A stretch of 64,000 bases of DNA from Acuticoccus sp. MNP-M23. Its GTDB lineage: Bacteria > Pseudomonadota > Alphaproteobacteria > Rhizobiales > Amorphaceae. The stretch is taken from the NCBI RefSeq assembly GCF_031195445.1, contig NZ_CP133480.1, positions 806,001-870,000 of the forward strand. The letters are read 5' to 3'. Shown here piece by piece: positions 40,342 to 48,924 of the stretch; within the stretch, counting starts at the first letter, position 1, and each line of letters begins with the position of its first letter. The notes beneath the pieces were generated by a model. It did no database searches and was not told where the DNA came from. It saw nothing but the letters and a program-made list of their open reading frames with translations. Both the position numbers and the translations under genes were made by a program.

Positions 40342-40767
40342 TCACTGGAGCGACATCGGGCGCATGCCGCCGGCACCAAGGCCGAAGCGGGCACGGATGA
40401 AATCGAGCCAGATGCCGTAGGGCCTGCCGACCAGCATCATCAGAACCGCAAAGCCGAGGCAGCCGCGCAGGATGGCGGCGCCGGACGCCCCGCCCATGGC
40501 GACGATTGCGGCATAGATCGGCACCTGGAAAACGAGCAGCGCCACAGCGTCCGCCACGAACTGCGGCAAAGGTGGTGCGGTGCGCGCGACAAACCAGTCC
40601 CGCCACAGGCCGTAGGGGCGCGCCGTCAGCACCATCAGGGGCGCGCCGATCATTCGTGCGGTGGCGACCTCGTCCCACCCCATCCCCGCGACGAAGCGCT
40701 CGTTCAGCGCCCCGACGATGGTGAAGAACACCACCAGCGCCAGCGTGTCCGCAATGAAGCTTCTCAC
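40342..40767 (-). CDS. alaE: L-alanine exporter AlaE-family membrane protein
   Basis: This 141-residue protein has about four hydrophobic segments arranged as two similar halves: VADTLALVVFFTIVGALNERF-like start (FIADTLALVVF) and FVADAVALLVFQVPIYAAIVA, each followed by an Arg-Pro-Tyr-Gly-X-Trp motif (TARPYGLWRDWF, about residues 48-59; VGRPYGIWLDFI, about 113-124). This matches AlaE (YgaW), which expels L-alanine when alanine-containing peptides are taken up. Its place between the peptide-binding-protein and permease genes of a dipeptide importer fits that role well. Confidence 0.8.
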   Translation of the reverse strand: MRSFIADTLALVVFFTIVGALNERFVAGMGWDEVATARMIGAPLMVLTARPYGLWRDWFVARTAPPLPQFVADAVALLVFQVPIYAAIVAMGGASGAAILRGCLGFAVLMMLVGRPYGIWLDFIRARFGLGAGGMRPMSLQ

Positions 40768-40820
40768 GCCTCAGCGCCGGACGGGGGAGATGGGCGGCCA
40801 CCGGCACCATGCACCCCGCC

Positions 40821-42389
40821 TCAATTCTTCGCCACGTCCTGCAGCATCAGGAAGAAGGACGGCTGGAGCTTGAAGCCCTCCACCCTGTCGTTGGTGACGG
40901 CGTTCTGCTTCCAGTTGGCGACGAACACCCAGGGCGCATCGTCCGCAACGATCTCCTGCATCTTTTTATACAGCGTGGCGCGCTCGTCCTGATCGGTGGC
41001 ACGGCGGGCTTCCTCCAGGAGAGTGTCCACCTCCGGGTTGGAGTAGTAGCCGGAGTTGAAGCCGCCTTCCGACGGGAGCGCCTCGGAGCGCAGCGTGAGG
41101 AAGGGGAGCGTGTCGGGGTCGTTGGTCATCCACGCCATCTCGGCCATGTCGGCCTTGCCTTCGAGGCCGGGGTTCACGAGGCCGAGATAGGTGTTCCACT
41201 CGTAGGTCTCGATCTCGGTCTTCATGCCGACGGCTTCGAGGTCGGCCTGGATGGCCGTGCCCATGGCGACCGGGTCGAGCATCCCGGAGCCGCCCTCGGT
41301 GACGTAGAAGGTGACGGGGGTGCCGTCGTAACCCGCCTCCGCCAGCAGCGCCTTGGCCTTTTCGGGATCGTAGGGGTACGGCTCCAGCGTATCGTCATGC
41401 GCCCAGGCGAACGCGGGCGGCGTGGGGCCGGCGGCCACCTCGGCAGTGCCCTGAAGGATGTCCTTCGTCAGCGCACCCTTGTTGATGGCGTAGTTGGCCG
41501 CCTGGCGGATGCGCTTGTCGGCGAACGGGCCTTCCTTCGTATTCAAGATGAGGAACCACAGGTGCGGGCCGGCCTGCTCGTACACGGTGAAGGCCGCGTC
41601 ATCGCGGAACTGGGCGACGGCGTCAGGCGGGGTCTCGACCATCACGTCGATGCCGCCGGACAGCATCTCGGCCAGCCGCGTGTTGGCGTCGGTGATGGGG
41701 CGGAACACGACGGCCTCAAGCGGCGGGGCGCCATCCCAGTAGTCGGCGTTCTTTTCCAGAACCACGCGCTGGTTGGGCGTCCAGTCGGCAAACTTGAAGG
41801 CGCCGGTGCCGGCGGGATTGCGGCCGAAGTCCGCGCCGCCCGCTTCCACCGCGGCGGGCGAAACGATGAGGCCCGTGGGGTAGGCAAGGTTCGACAGGAA
41901 CGGGGCGTAGGGTTCCTTCAAGGTGAAGCGGACGGTAGCATCGTCCACCGCCTCGACCTTGTCGACCGCGGAGAAGAAGAACGACAGCGGGAACGGGCCA
42001 GTATCGTGGAAGGGATGATCTTCGTTCAACATCCGCTCGAAGTTGAACACCACAGCCTCGGCATTGAACGGCGTGCCGTCGTGGAAAGTGATGCCATCGC
42101 GCAGCTGGAACGTGTAGGTGAGACCATCGTCCGAGACGTCGTAGCTCTCGCTGAGCGCAGGCTCGACCTCCAGCGTCCCGTCCTTGAAACGGACCAGACC
42201 GTCGTAGAGGTTCACCAGTATCCGAAAGTCGTTGACCGCCGTGACGGCGTGCGGGTCGAGCGACTTGGGCTCGGCAATCTGGCCGACCACGAGAACGCCG
42301 GGCGGCGTTTGCGCGCTTGCGGGGCCGGCGAACATTGCGCCGGCAACAGTCGCAATCGCCAGAACGACCGCGGAAAAGATGCGGGCCAT
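40821..42389 (-). CDS. Dipeptide ABC transporter periplasmic binding protein (DppA-like)
   Basis: This 522-residue SBP_bac_5 protein has a signal peptide (MARIFSAVVLAIATVAGAMFAGPASA, cleavage before QTP). Family features are EPKSLDPHAVTAVNDFRILVNLYDGLVRF, YTFQLRDGITFHDGTPFNAEAVVFNFERML (about residues 92-121), GTGAFKFADW and DTLLEEARRATDQDERATLYKKMQ. It is the first gene of the leftward operon, divergent from an M20 hydrolase gene with about 100 bases between. Confidence 0.9.
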   Translation of the reverse strand: MARIFSAVVLAIATVAGAMFAGPASAQTPPGVLVVGQIAEPKSLDPHAVTAVNDFRILVNLYDGLVRFKDGTLEVEPALSESYDVSDDGLTYTFQLRDGITFHDGTPFNAEAVVFNFERMLNEDHPFHDTGPFPLSFFFSAVDKVEAVDDATVRFTLKEPYAPFLSNLAYPTGLIVSPAAVEAGGADFGRNPAGTGAFKFADWTPNQRVVLEKNADYWDGAPPLEAVVFRPITDANTRLAEMLSGGIDVMVETPPDAVAQFRDDAAFTVYEQAGPHLWFLILNTKEGPFADKRIRQAANYAINKGALTKDILQGTAEVAAGPTPPAFAWAHDDTLEPYPYDPEKAKALLAEAGYDGTPVTFYVTEGGSGMLDPVAMGTAIQADLEAVGMKTEIETYEWNTYLGLVNPGLEGKADMAEMAWMTNDPDTLPFLTLRSEALPSEGGFNSGYYSNPEVDTLLEEARRATDQDERATLYKKMQEIVADDAPWVFVANWKQNAVTNDRVEGFKLQPSFFLMLQDVAKN

Positions 42390-42490
42390 GGGTTCGCTCC
42401 TTCTGCGTTGTTTGCCCAAGCCAACCACACCACCGGCGCCGATGACAACCGGACCGGACAATTCGGCACCCACGCCGCCGGGGCCGCAGC

Positions 42491-43732
42491 ATGACCAGTG
42501 CCCCCCTCGCCATCGACCCGGCGCGCCTTGCCGCCCTCATCGGCGGCATCAACGCCTTCGGCCGCAACGCTGAGACGGGCGGCTTCGACAGGGTGGCGTT
42601 CTCGGAGGCGGACATGGCCGCCCGCGCGTGGTTTGCCGACGAGATGCGACGGGACGGGCTGACCGTCAGCACCGATGGCGCTGGCAACCTTTTCGGCCGC
42701 TATGGCCCGGCGGACGGCTCGTGCATCATGGCCGGCTCGCATCTGGATACCGTACCGGACGGCGGGGCCTTCGATGGCGTGATCGGCTGCGCTGCCGCGC
42801 TGGAGGCTGTGCGGACCATGCAGGACCGCGGCATCGTCCCCGCCACCGCCATCGAGGTGGTGGCGACGGCTGACGAGGAAGGCCGCTTCGGCGGCATGCT
42901 GGGATCGCAGGCGATCACCGGCACCGCCACAGCCGAATTCGTCGCCGCCGCAGTGGCCGCCGACGGTGTGCGGCTGACCGACGCGATGCGGCAGGCCGGG
43001 CTCGACCCAGCCGCGGTGCCGGGTGCGGCGAGAGCGCCCGGCTCGGTCCGCGCCTTCATCGAGCTGCACATCGAGCAGGGTCCGGTGCTGGAACAATCCC
43101 GCGCCGAAATCGGCATTGCGGGCAGTGTTTCGGGCGTTTGCGTTCTGGCCGTAACGCTCACCGGGCGCGCCAACCACTCCGGCACCACGCCTATGACCAT
43201 GCGCGCCGATGCCTTTCAGGCGCTCGCCGAAATTGGCGCGGCCCTGCCGGACCTTGCCAGCCGCCACGGCACGGACCAGACGCGGATCACCATCGGCCAC
43301 GTGTCGCTGTCACCCAATGCGGTTCACACCATTGCCGGCGAGGCGCGGTTCACCATCGTCCTGCGCGACACGGCGCGCCCGGTCATGGTGGCGCTCATGA
43401 AACGCATTGAAAATCTTGTGGCGAATGTCGGCGAGAGCCTTGGCGTGATGCCCGGAATGGAGACGGCAAGCTGGCTCGACCCCGTGCGGCTCGACACCGC
43501 GATCGTGGATCTACTCACAGCCGAATGCTCGCGCCTCGGCTACCGGATGCAACATCTGCCGTCCGGTGCCGGGCACGATGCGCAGACCATGGCGGCGCTC
43601 TGCCCCACCGGGCTCATCTTCGTGCCGAGCCGCAACGGGATCAGCCATGCCCCGGCAGAGTTCACAGGCGATGCCGAAATTGCCCGCGGCGCCACCGTGC
43701 TTGCCAACGCGCTTATGCAGCTGTCGTCTTAG
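42491..43732 (+). CDS. M20 hydantoinase/carbamoylase-family amidase
   Basis: This 413-residue dinuclear-metal amidohydrolase of the N-carbamoyl-L-amino acid hydrolase / allantoate amidohydrolase group has GSHLDTVPDGGAFDGVIG (metal His and Asp, about residues 77-94), VVATADEEGRFGG (Glu pair, about 120-130), FIELHIEQGPVLEQ, ANHSGTTPMTMRADA (dimer-contact His) and SGAGHDAQTMA (C-terminal His, about 358). It is divergent from the dipeptide operon. It might act on an imported carbamoyl compound, or be the missing allantoate step for the ureide-like genes at 8-9.6 kb; neither is shown. Confidence 0.85.
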   Translation: MTSAPLAIDPARLAALIGGINAFGRNAETGGFDRVAFSEADMAARAWFADEMRRDGLTVSTDGAGNLFGRYGPADGSCIMAGSHLDTVPDGGAFDGVIGCAAALEAVRTMQDRGIVPATAIEVVATADEEGRFGGMLGSQAITGTATAEFVAAAVAADGVRLTDAMRQAGLDPAAVPGAARAPGSVRAFIELHIEQGPVLEQSRAEIGIAGSVSGVCVLAVTLTGRANHSGTTPMTMRADAFQALAEIGAALPDLASRHGTDQTRITIGHVSLSPNAVHTIAGEARFTIVLRDTARPVMVALMKRIENLVANVGESLGVMPGMETASWLDPVRLDTAIVDLLTAECSRLGYRMQHLPSGAGHDAQTMAALCPTGLIFVPSRNGISHAPAEFTGDAEIARGATVLANALMQLSS

Positions 43733-44555
43733 GCCGGCCGGGCTCTCTGGCGGCGGTCTCGCCTTCCGCCGCCTTGGCGCGGGCCGCTTGTGCCTGCCGC
43801 CACCCTTCTTCGGGCCGAGGCCCGCGCCCTGCCACAAAATTGGCCCAGCTGATGGTCTCGATCAGCTTGTAGTCCAGCGCATTGAGGCGCAGGAGCAGGC
43901 GGCGTGTCCGCGGCGTCAGCATCTCGGGCGATGCCTTCACGAACGGGTGGTCCGCCTTGTAATCGCTGCTGCGGTTGACGTGTGGCAGCGTCTTGCCGGG
44001 AATCACGACGTCGTTCTCCGACAGCCACGTCTCCACCACGTCCAGCGTGCCCGTCACGAAGCGGCCCGCGCTCATATCATCCAGAAGGCGGGTTTCCAGC
44101 GCATCATATCCGGCTTCCGTAACCTCCTTGCCGGCAAAGTGCCGGCAGATGAGATTGGTGAACTGGGCGCGGAAGCCAGGCGTGCGCTCGATCCAGTGGG
44201 GATTGATGGCGTTGATATCCGGCAGCGTGTTGGCGATCCGCTCATGGGCCGGGTGACCTGGCTGGAGGTGGACGTAGTTGAAGAAACTGCACAGCCGTTC
44301 GAGCGGATCGCGCACGACGGAAATGTAGATCACCGGCCGCGTGAACTTTTCATGCATGCCCCAGACGATGTGGCCGGCGACACAGTCGTATGCGGCATCC
44401 CGCTCGCTTGCGGGCATCGCCTCGAACCTGGCCATCTCGTCGCTGTGCTCTGCGCTGAGCATGCGCAGGCCAATGCGCTCCTTCAAACTGAACTTGATTG
44501 AAGTTCCTGCACATTTCGGGACGTGCAGATGGATGATAACGGGAATTGTGCTCAT
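43713..44555 (-). CDS. Sulfotransferase-family protein
   Basis: This 280-residue protein has the PAPS 5'-phosphosulfate loop (HVPKCAGTSIKFSL, about residues 9-22) and the 3'-phosphate motif VVRDPLERLCSFFNYV (about 79-94), as in carbohydrate sulfotransferases. No signal or membrane segment is visible, so it is probably cytoplasmic. ATG 44555 is the natural start. The 3' end overlaps the convergent M20 gene by 20 bases. The glycosyltransferase gene to the right, transcribed the other way, suggests modification of a surface or secreted glycan. Confidence 0.78.
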   Translation of the reverse strand: MSTIPVIIHLHVPKCAGTSIKFSLKERIGLRMLSAEHSDEMARFEAMPASERDAAYDCVAGHIVWGMHEKFTRPVIYISVVRDPLERLCSFFNYVHLQPGHPAHERIANTLPDINAINPHWIERTPGFRAQFTNLICRHFAGKEVTEAGYDALETRLLDDMSAGRFVTGTLDVVETWLSENDVVIPGKTLPHVNRSSDYKADHPFVKASPEMLTPRTRRLLLRLNALDYKLIETISWANFVAGRGPRPEEGWRQAQAARAKAAEGETAAREPGRPKTTAA

Positions 44556-44894
44556 CAGACCTTCAACCGGAAACTGTAGGCGAATTGCCCGCGGCGGCAC
44601 GGTAGTGAGCTTAAATCCGGGTGGTCAAGGGTGGATCGGCATAGCGCCCCCCGGAATAAGCCGTCAGATGACCGGGCGGCCTGATTTTCGGCGGGGCCGC
44701 CAGCTCGCAGGCGAGACCAGCGCAGTCTTTCGGGCGGCCGAGCCAACCCGGCACAGTGCTGTTATCACGAGCGGATGGAGATCTGACGGTCAGATCGACC
44801 CGCCGCCGCGATGGGCGATTTGCCATCGGGCCTTTGAACGCTAGAGTCTCCGCGCCGCGACATTGCCGCCCCACCACGCCCGAACGGAACCGAA
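44556..44894. other. Divergent intergenic region of 339 bases
   Basis: I found no conserved frame in this region between the sulfotransferase and glycosyltransferase genes. It holds one notable palindrome at 44780-44796 and is presumably the promoter region for both genes. Confidence 0.5.
44780..44796. promoter_or_regulatory. 17-bp palindrome in the divergent region
   Basis: GATCTGAC-G-GTCAGATC has perfect 8-base arms around a single base. It lies about 100 bases upstream of the glycosyltransferase start and 225 bases from the sulfotransferase start. It is too compact for an RNA hairpin, so a DNA-binding site is more likely. Confidence 0.45.
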
Positions 44895-45914
44895 ATGCAC
44901 TGGATCGTCGCCCCGTCGAACCCGCGCGAGTCCCATCACACATGGTTGCCGCACTTTGCGCCCGAGGATTGCGGCCACACCTTCGAGACGGTCGCTGCCA
45001 CCTACGACCACGACCGATCGCGCGCCTCGACCTCGCTCGGCCAGTGGGGGGATTATTTCGGGCAGGCACGCGCCGTGCTCGCCGCCGCCCGCCGGCACCG
45101 CGGCCCGGTGGGCATCATCACCGTGTTTCCGCAGCTTGCCATGGCGGTGGGGCTGTTGAAGCGCCTTACCTTGTCCCGCGTCCCGGTGATCGCCTACTAC
45201 TTCAACACCGGCGCGCTTGGCTCGCGGATCAAACGCCGCGTGGCGACACTCGGCCTTGGCGGGATCGACCGTTTCGTCCTGACCACTCACCTCGAAATTC
45301 CCGCCTACGCCACGGCGCTGGGGCTGCCCGAAACGCGGTTCGCGTTTGCGCCGTTCACCGTGCGGCGCGAGGTGCGCAGCCTGAAGGTGGACGAGGACGC
45401 GCCGTTTGTCGTCGCCATGGGCTCTCACCACCGGGACTATGCGACGCTGTGCGAGGCGCTGCGCGGCTTTCCGGGCAATGCGACCATTGTGGCCGGCCCC
45501 CATGCCACCGAAGGGCTGGACCTGCCGGATAACGTGACCGTCCGCTCCGGCCTGCCGCTGGTGGAGTGCCACGCGCTCGCCCAGCGGGCCCGCATCAATG
45601 TGGTGCCGCTGGATGGCGCGGCCATGGGCGCCGGCACCGTCACCATTGTGGAGGCGATGATGTTCGGCGCGGCGGTGATTGCCACAAACGCCAATGGCGC
45701 GGACGATTATGTGGCGGACGGCACGACCGGCATCCTCACCCCCTTGCGCGATGCGGCTGCCCTTCGCCGGACACTGGACGCGCTGTGGACCGACGAGCCG
45801 CGCCGCACCGCCCTTGGCAACGCCGCCGCAAATGCGGTGACCGACGAATTTTCGCACGAGGCGGGAGCGCGGCGGCTGATCGAGATCTGCAACAGTTTCG
45901 AGCCGCCACGCTGA
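44895..45914 (+). CDS. GT4-like glycosyltransferase
   Basis: This 339-residue protein has a GT-B plan: an N-terminal acceptor half (MHWIVAPSNPRESHHTWLPHF) and a C-terminal nucleotide-sugar half with VAMGSHHRDYATLCEAL, LPDNVTVRSGLPLVECHALAQRARINVVPL, then AGTVTIVEAMMFGAAVIATNANGADDYV (the GT4 EX7E-like region, about residues 248-275) and DGTTGILTP. The sugar and acceptor are unknown. Together with the divergent sulfotransferase gene it may build a sulfated glycan. Confidence 0.8.
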   Translation: MHWIVAPSNPRESHHTWLPHFAPEDCGHTFETVAATYDHDRSRASTSLGQWGDYFGQARAVLAAARRHRGPVGIITVFPQLAMAVGLLKRLTLSRVPVIAYYFNTGALGSRIKRRVATLGLGGIDRFVLTTHLEIPAYATALGLPETRFAFAPFTVRREVRSLKVDEDAPFVVAMGSHHRDYATLCEALRGFPGNATIVAGPHATEGLDLPDNVTVRSGLPLVECHALAQRARINVVPLDGAAMGAGTVTIVEAMMFGAAVIATNANGADDYVADGTTGILTPLRDAAALRRTLDALWTDEPRRTALGNAAANAVTDEFSHEAGARRLIEICNSFEPPR

Positions 45915-45920
45915 CGGACC

Positions 45921-47111
45921 TCAGCCGCCTTCCGTGATGCGGAAGTTGTGGAGGTGCTTTTCGCTCAAGTTGAGCCCCATGCCGGGCTTGTTCGGGTCAA
46001 GCCGGATGGTGCCGTTTTCGGCCAGCGGCTCACCGTCGAAGATGTACCAGAACAGCTCGTTGCCGACCTCGATCGGGCACGGCGGGAAAAACTCCGCCAT
46101 CGGCGCCGCATAGCTCGACATCACCACCTGATAATTGTGCATCTGCCCCGCGTGCGGCACGAACTCCACGCCGAACGCCTCCGCCAGCGTCGCGATCTTG
46201 CGCGCAGCCGTGATGCCGCCGACGCGGTTGGTGTCGAACTGCAGATAGTCCACCGCGCGTTTTTCCACCAGCGTGCGGAAGCCGGCCAGCGTGTGTTCGT
46301 GCTCGCCGCCCGCAATCGGCACATGGCCGAGGCGGTTGAGCTCAGCGTAGCCCTCGATCTCGTCCGGCAGCAGCGGCTCCTCCACCCAGCGCAGGTTGAA
46401 CTCGGCAAGGCGCGGCAGGATCTGCCGGGCGTAGTTGAAGGTCCACCCCATGTAGACCTCGACCATCAGATCCACCTCGTCGCCGATGGTTTCGCGCACG
46501 GCGCGGATGTTGGCGATGTTCTTTGCCATCCCCGCTGCCCCGTCGCGCGGGCCGTAGCCGAGCCGCATTTTCACGCCCTGGAAATTCTGGCGCTTGTAGT
46601 CCGCCGCCTCGGCAATCAGCGCGTCCAGCGGCTGATTGTAGATTTTCGACGCATAAACCGGGATCGCATCGCGCGTCGCGCCGCCGATGAGGCGGTACAC
46701 CGGCTGGCCTGCCGCCTGACCCAGAATATCCCACACCGCAATGTCGATGGCGCTGATCGCTGCCAGCACCGCACCCTTGCGCCCGAACGCGATGGTCTTG
46801 CGGTACATCAGTTGCCACAGCCGCTCGATGTCCCACGGGTCTTCGCCGACCACGATGGCGCGCAAATGATGGTCGATCACCGCGCGCGTCACCTGCGGCG
46901 AGAGGGCCGCGTTGCCGATGCCGACGATGCCGTTATCGGTTTCCACCTCCACAATCAGCCAGTTGTGGAAAGCGAAGCTCTTCAACGTGTTGCCGCCGGC
47001 TTCGGACGAGGTCTCGAAGATGTCGAGCGGATTGTTGGACAGCTTTTGCGACGGGGCCTCGGTGGGTCCGGTCCACTCGTACAGCTTGGTGCGGACGGCT
47101 TTGATCTTCAT
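45921..47111 (-). CDS. Enolase-superfamily dehydratase (L-rhamnonate dehydratase-like)
   Basis: This 396-residue protein resembles rhamnonate dehydratase: WLIVEVETDNGIVGIGNAAL in the cap, VKMRLGYGPRDG (about residues 180-191), WVEEPLLPDE (E244), AGGEHEHTLAGFR (E270, H271) and VPHAGQMHNY (H320). The first metal ligand, Asp in RhmD (D226 of E. coli), aligns with E218 in LMVEVYMGW. It is divergent from an SDR gene and lies next to the rhamnose-type transporter locus, so it probably dehydrates a 6-deoxyhexonate; the exact substrate is open. Confidence 0.82.
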   Translation of the reverse strand: MKIKAVRTKLYEWTGPTEAPSQKLSNNPLDIFETSSEAGGNTLKSFAFHNWLIVEVETDNGIVGIGNAALSPQVTRAVIDHHLRAIVVGEDPWDIERLWQLMYRKTIAFGRKGAVLAAISAIDIAVWDILGQAAGQPVYRLIGGATRDAIPVYASKIYNQPLDALIAEAADYKRQNFQGVKMRLGYGPRDGAAGMAKNIANIRAVRETIGDEVDLMVEVYMGWTFNYARQILPRLAEFNLRWVEEPLLPDEIEGYAELNRLGHVPIAGGEHEHTLAGFRTLVEKRAVDYLQFDTNRVGGITAARKIATLAEAFGVEFVPHAGQMHNYQVVMSSYAAPMAEFFPPCPIEVGNELFWYIFDGEPLAENGTIRLDPNKPGMGLNLSEKHLHNFRITEGG

Positions 47112-47224
47112 CGGGGTCAGGACCTTCTTGAGGGGAGCGCGGCTTGTGCGGCCCGGCGCCGCCGCTTAACGGTGGATTTATTCGAAACGATAACAAGCGC
47201 CTCCGGCGCAAGGGAGAAAGCGCA

Positions 47225-47995
47225 ATGAACGGCGCCACCATGTTCCGCCTCGACAACGAAATTGCCCTGGTGACGGGCTCCAGCCGCGGGCTCGGCTCCT
47301 TCATCGCGCGCGGCTTGGCCGAGGCCGGCGCCCGCGTCATCATCCATGGCACCAACATTCAGGGCGCGGAGGCGACTGCCGCAACCTTTACCGCGGACGG
47401 CCTGTCGGCCGTTGCCGCAGCGTTCGACGTTTCGGATGCGGGCGCAGTTGCCAAAGGCGTTGCGGCGCTGGCCGCGCAGGGGGACGTCCCGTCGATCCTC
47501 GTCAACAACGCCGGCATCAACATCCGCAAGCCGCTGGTCGAGTTCGGCGATGACAACTGGCACAGGATCATGGGCATCCACCTCGATGGCGCCTACTTCC
47601 TTGCCAAGGCCTGCGCGCCTGCGATGCTGAAGGCGGGACATGGCAAGATCATCAACATGTGCTCGCTGACCAGCGAGGTCACGCGCCCCAACGTTTCCGC
47701 CTACGCGACCGCCAAGGGTGGCCTCAAGATGCTGACCCGCGCCATGGCGGCCGAGTGGGCCGACAAGGGCATCAACTGCAACGGAATCGCGCCGGGCTTC
47801 TTCGCGACCGACATGAACCAGCCGCTGATCGACGACCCCGAGTTCAATGGCTGGGTGAAAAAACGCACGCCCGCCGGCCGCTGGGGCGATCCCACCGATA
47901 TTGCGGGCGCTGCAATCTTCCTCGCCAGCTCCGCAGCGGCCTACGTCAACGGGCACATTCTGGCAGTGGACGGCGGCTTCCTCGGCTCCATGTAG
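47225..47995 (+). CDS. Short-chain dehydrogenase (gluconate 5-dehydrogenase/KduD-like)
   Basis: This 256-residue SDR has GSSRGLG (about residues 18-24), FDVSDAGAVAKGV, NNAGINIRKPL (about 94-104), the Ser in MCSLTSE, YATAKGG (Tyr-X3-Lys, about 159-165) and the end NGHILAVDGGFLGSM. It follows AGGGAGAAA at good distance from ATG 47225. Members of this group oxidise keto-sugar acids. The divergent rhamnonate-dehydratase-like gene makes a 2-keto-3-deoxy-rhamnonate 4-dehydrogenase role plausible. Confidence 0.8.
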   Translation: MNGATMFRLDNEIALVTGSSRGLGSFIARGLAEAGARVIIHGTNIQGAEATAATFTADGLSAVAAAFDVSDAGAVAKGVAALAAQGDVPSILVNNAGINIRKPLVEFGDDNWHRIMGIHLDGAYFLAKACAPAMLKAGHGKIINMCSLTSEVTRPNVSAYATAKGGLKMLTRAMAAEWADKGINCNGIAPGFFATDMNQPLIDDPEFNGWVKKRTPAGRWGDPTDIAGAAIFLASSAAAYVNGHILAVDGGFLGSM

Positions 47996-48000
47996 CGCAC

Positions 48001-48810
48001 TCACAGCGCAGGCTCGATCAGGCGTTTCAGGCTCACCGTCTCGGTGAGCACGTCGTCGGACAGCGTGTTCATGTACGCCTGGTGGACGTACTCCAGCGCG
48101 AGGTAACCGTCGTAGCCCGCTGCGCGCAGGGTCTCGATCATCGCGACAAAATCGAGCGTCCCTTCCCCGAGCTTGGCCTGAAGCGCGCCGGGGCGGGCCT
48201 GCCTGAGGTGAACGTGCCCCGCGTGCGGCGCCAGCCTGTCGATCTCCGCCTGCGGATAACCCATCGCCACAAAGTGCGCATAGTCCAGCGTGAGCTTGAG
48301 GCCGGGCACCGCGTCCACCAGCTGCTCGGCCATCTCGGGGCACGCGATCAGCCCGCCGACGTGCGGCTCCACCGTGAGGAGCACGCCGGCTTCGTCCGCC
48401 ACAGGCTTCAGCGCAGCGAGCGCGCGGACCGACGCCGCGAACGCATCGGAAAGCCGCGTGCCCGCATGGGCGACACCGGGCAGGACGAAGATCGACGGCG
48501 CGCCGATCGCCGCGGCAAACGCCACAACCTTGCGAAAGTCGGCAAGGTTCTCGTCCAGCGCGGCGGGATCGCTGACCGCCCTGTCGAACGGCGAAGCGCC
48601 GAACAGCCAGTACAGGTTGGAAACACTGATCCCGATGTCGCGTACTTTGGCGGCGGCTGCTTGCGGGTCGGCAAGGATGGCGGCGCGGTCCAGCGCCGGG
48701 CGATGCAGAAGCCCCAGATCCATTGCGCCAAGCCCGATCGCCTGCGTCACGCCCCACGCCTCGCGGAGCGTGAGTTCGGTGAACGACCACGCGGTGATCG
48801 TCAGTTTCAT
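48001..48810 (-). CDS. Sugar phosphate isomerase/epimerase-family TIM-barrel protein
   Basis: This 269-residue AP-endonuclease-2-like barrel protein has AWSFTELTLREAW at the start, VEPHVGGLIACPEMAEQLVDAVPGLKLTLDYAHF (metal-binding Glu and Asp/His, about residues 146-179), HAGHVHLRQARPG (His pair about 195-199) and GYLALEYVHQAY (Glu). The metal-ligand set fits a Mn/Mg-dependent epimerase or isomerase. It converges on the SDR gene; the substrate is unknown but probably a deoxyhexose or its keto form. Confidence 0.78.
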   Translation of the reverse strand: MKLTITAWSFTELTLREAWGVTQAIGLGAMDLGLLHRPALDRAAILADPQAAAAKVRDIGISVSNLYWLFGASPFDRAVSDPAALDENLADFRKVVAFAAAIGAPSIFVLPGVAHAGTRLSDAFAASVRALAALKPVADEAGVLLTVEPHVGGLIACPEMAEQLVDAVPGLKLTLDYAHFVAMGYPQAEIDRLAPHAGHVHLRQARPGALQAKLGEGTLDFVAMIETLRAAGYDGYLALEYVHQAYMNTLSDDVLTETVSLKRLIEPAL

Positions 48811-48924
48811 GCGTCTCTCCCAGTCCGGCTTATTGTTCGTCCGCGCAGCAACCGCCGGTATTGCCGCGCGCCAGTTTGCCAGGGGTGAGCGCCATCCAGA
48901 AGCGGCGATCCCCCTGGCGGATCT

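Noticed and set aside
40809-42494. A 561-codon rightward frame
   Set aside because: It lies antisense to the dipeptide-binding-protein gene, is low-complexity (Gly/Val/Arg/His) and has no recognisable domain; it is a GC-codon artefact.
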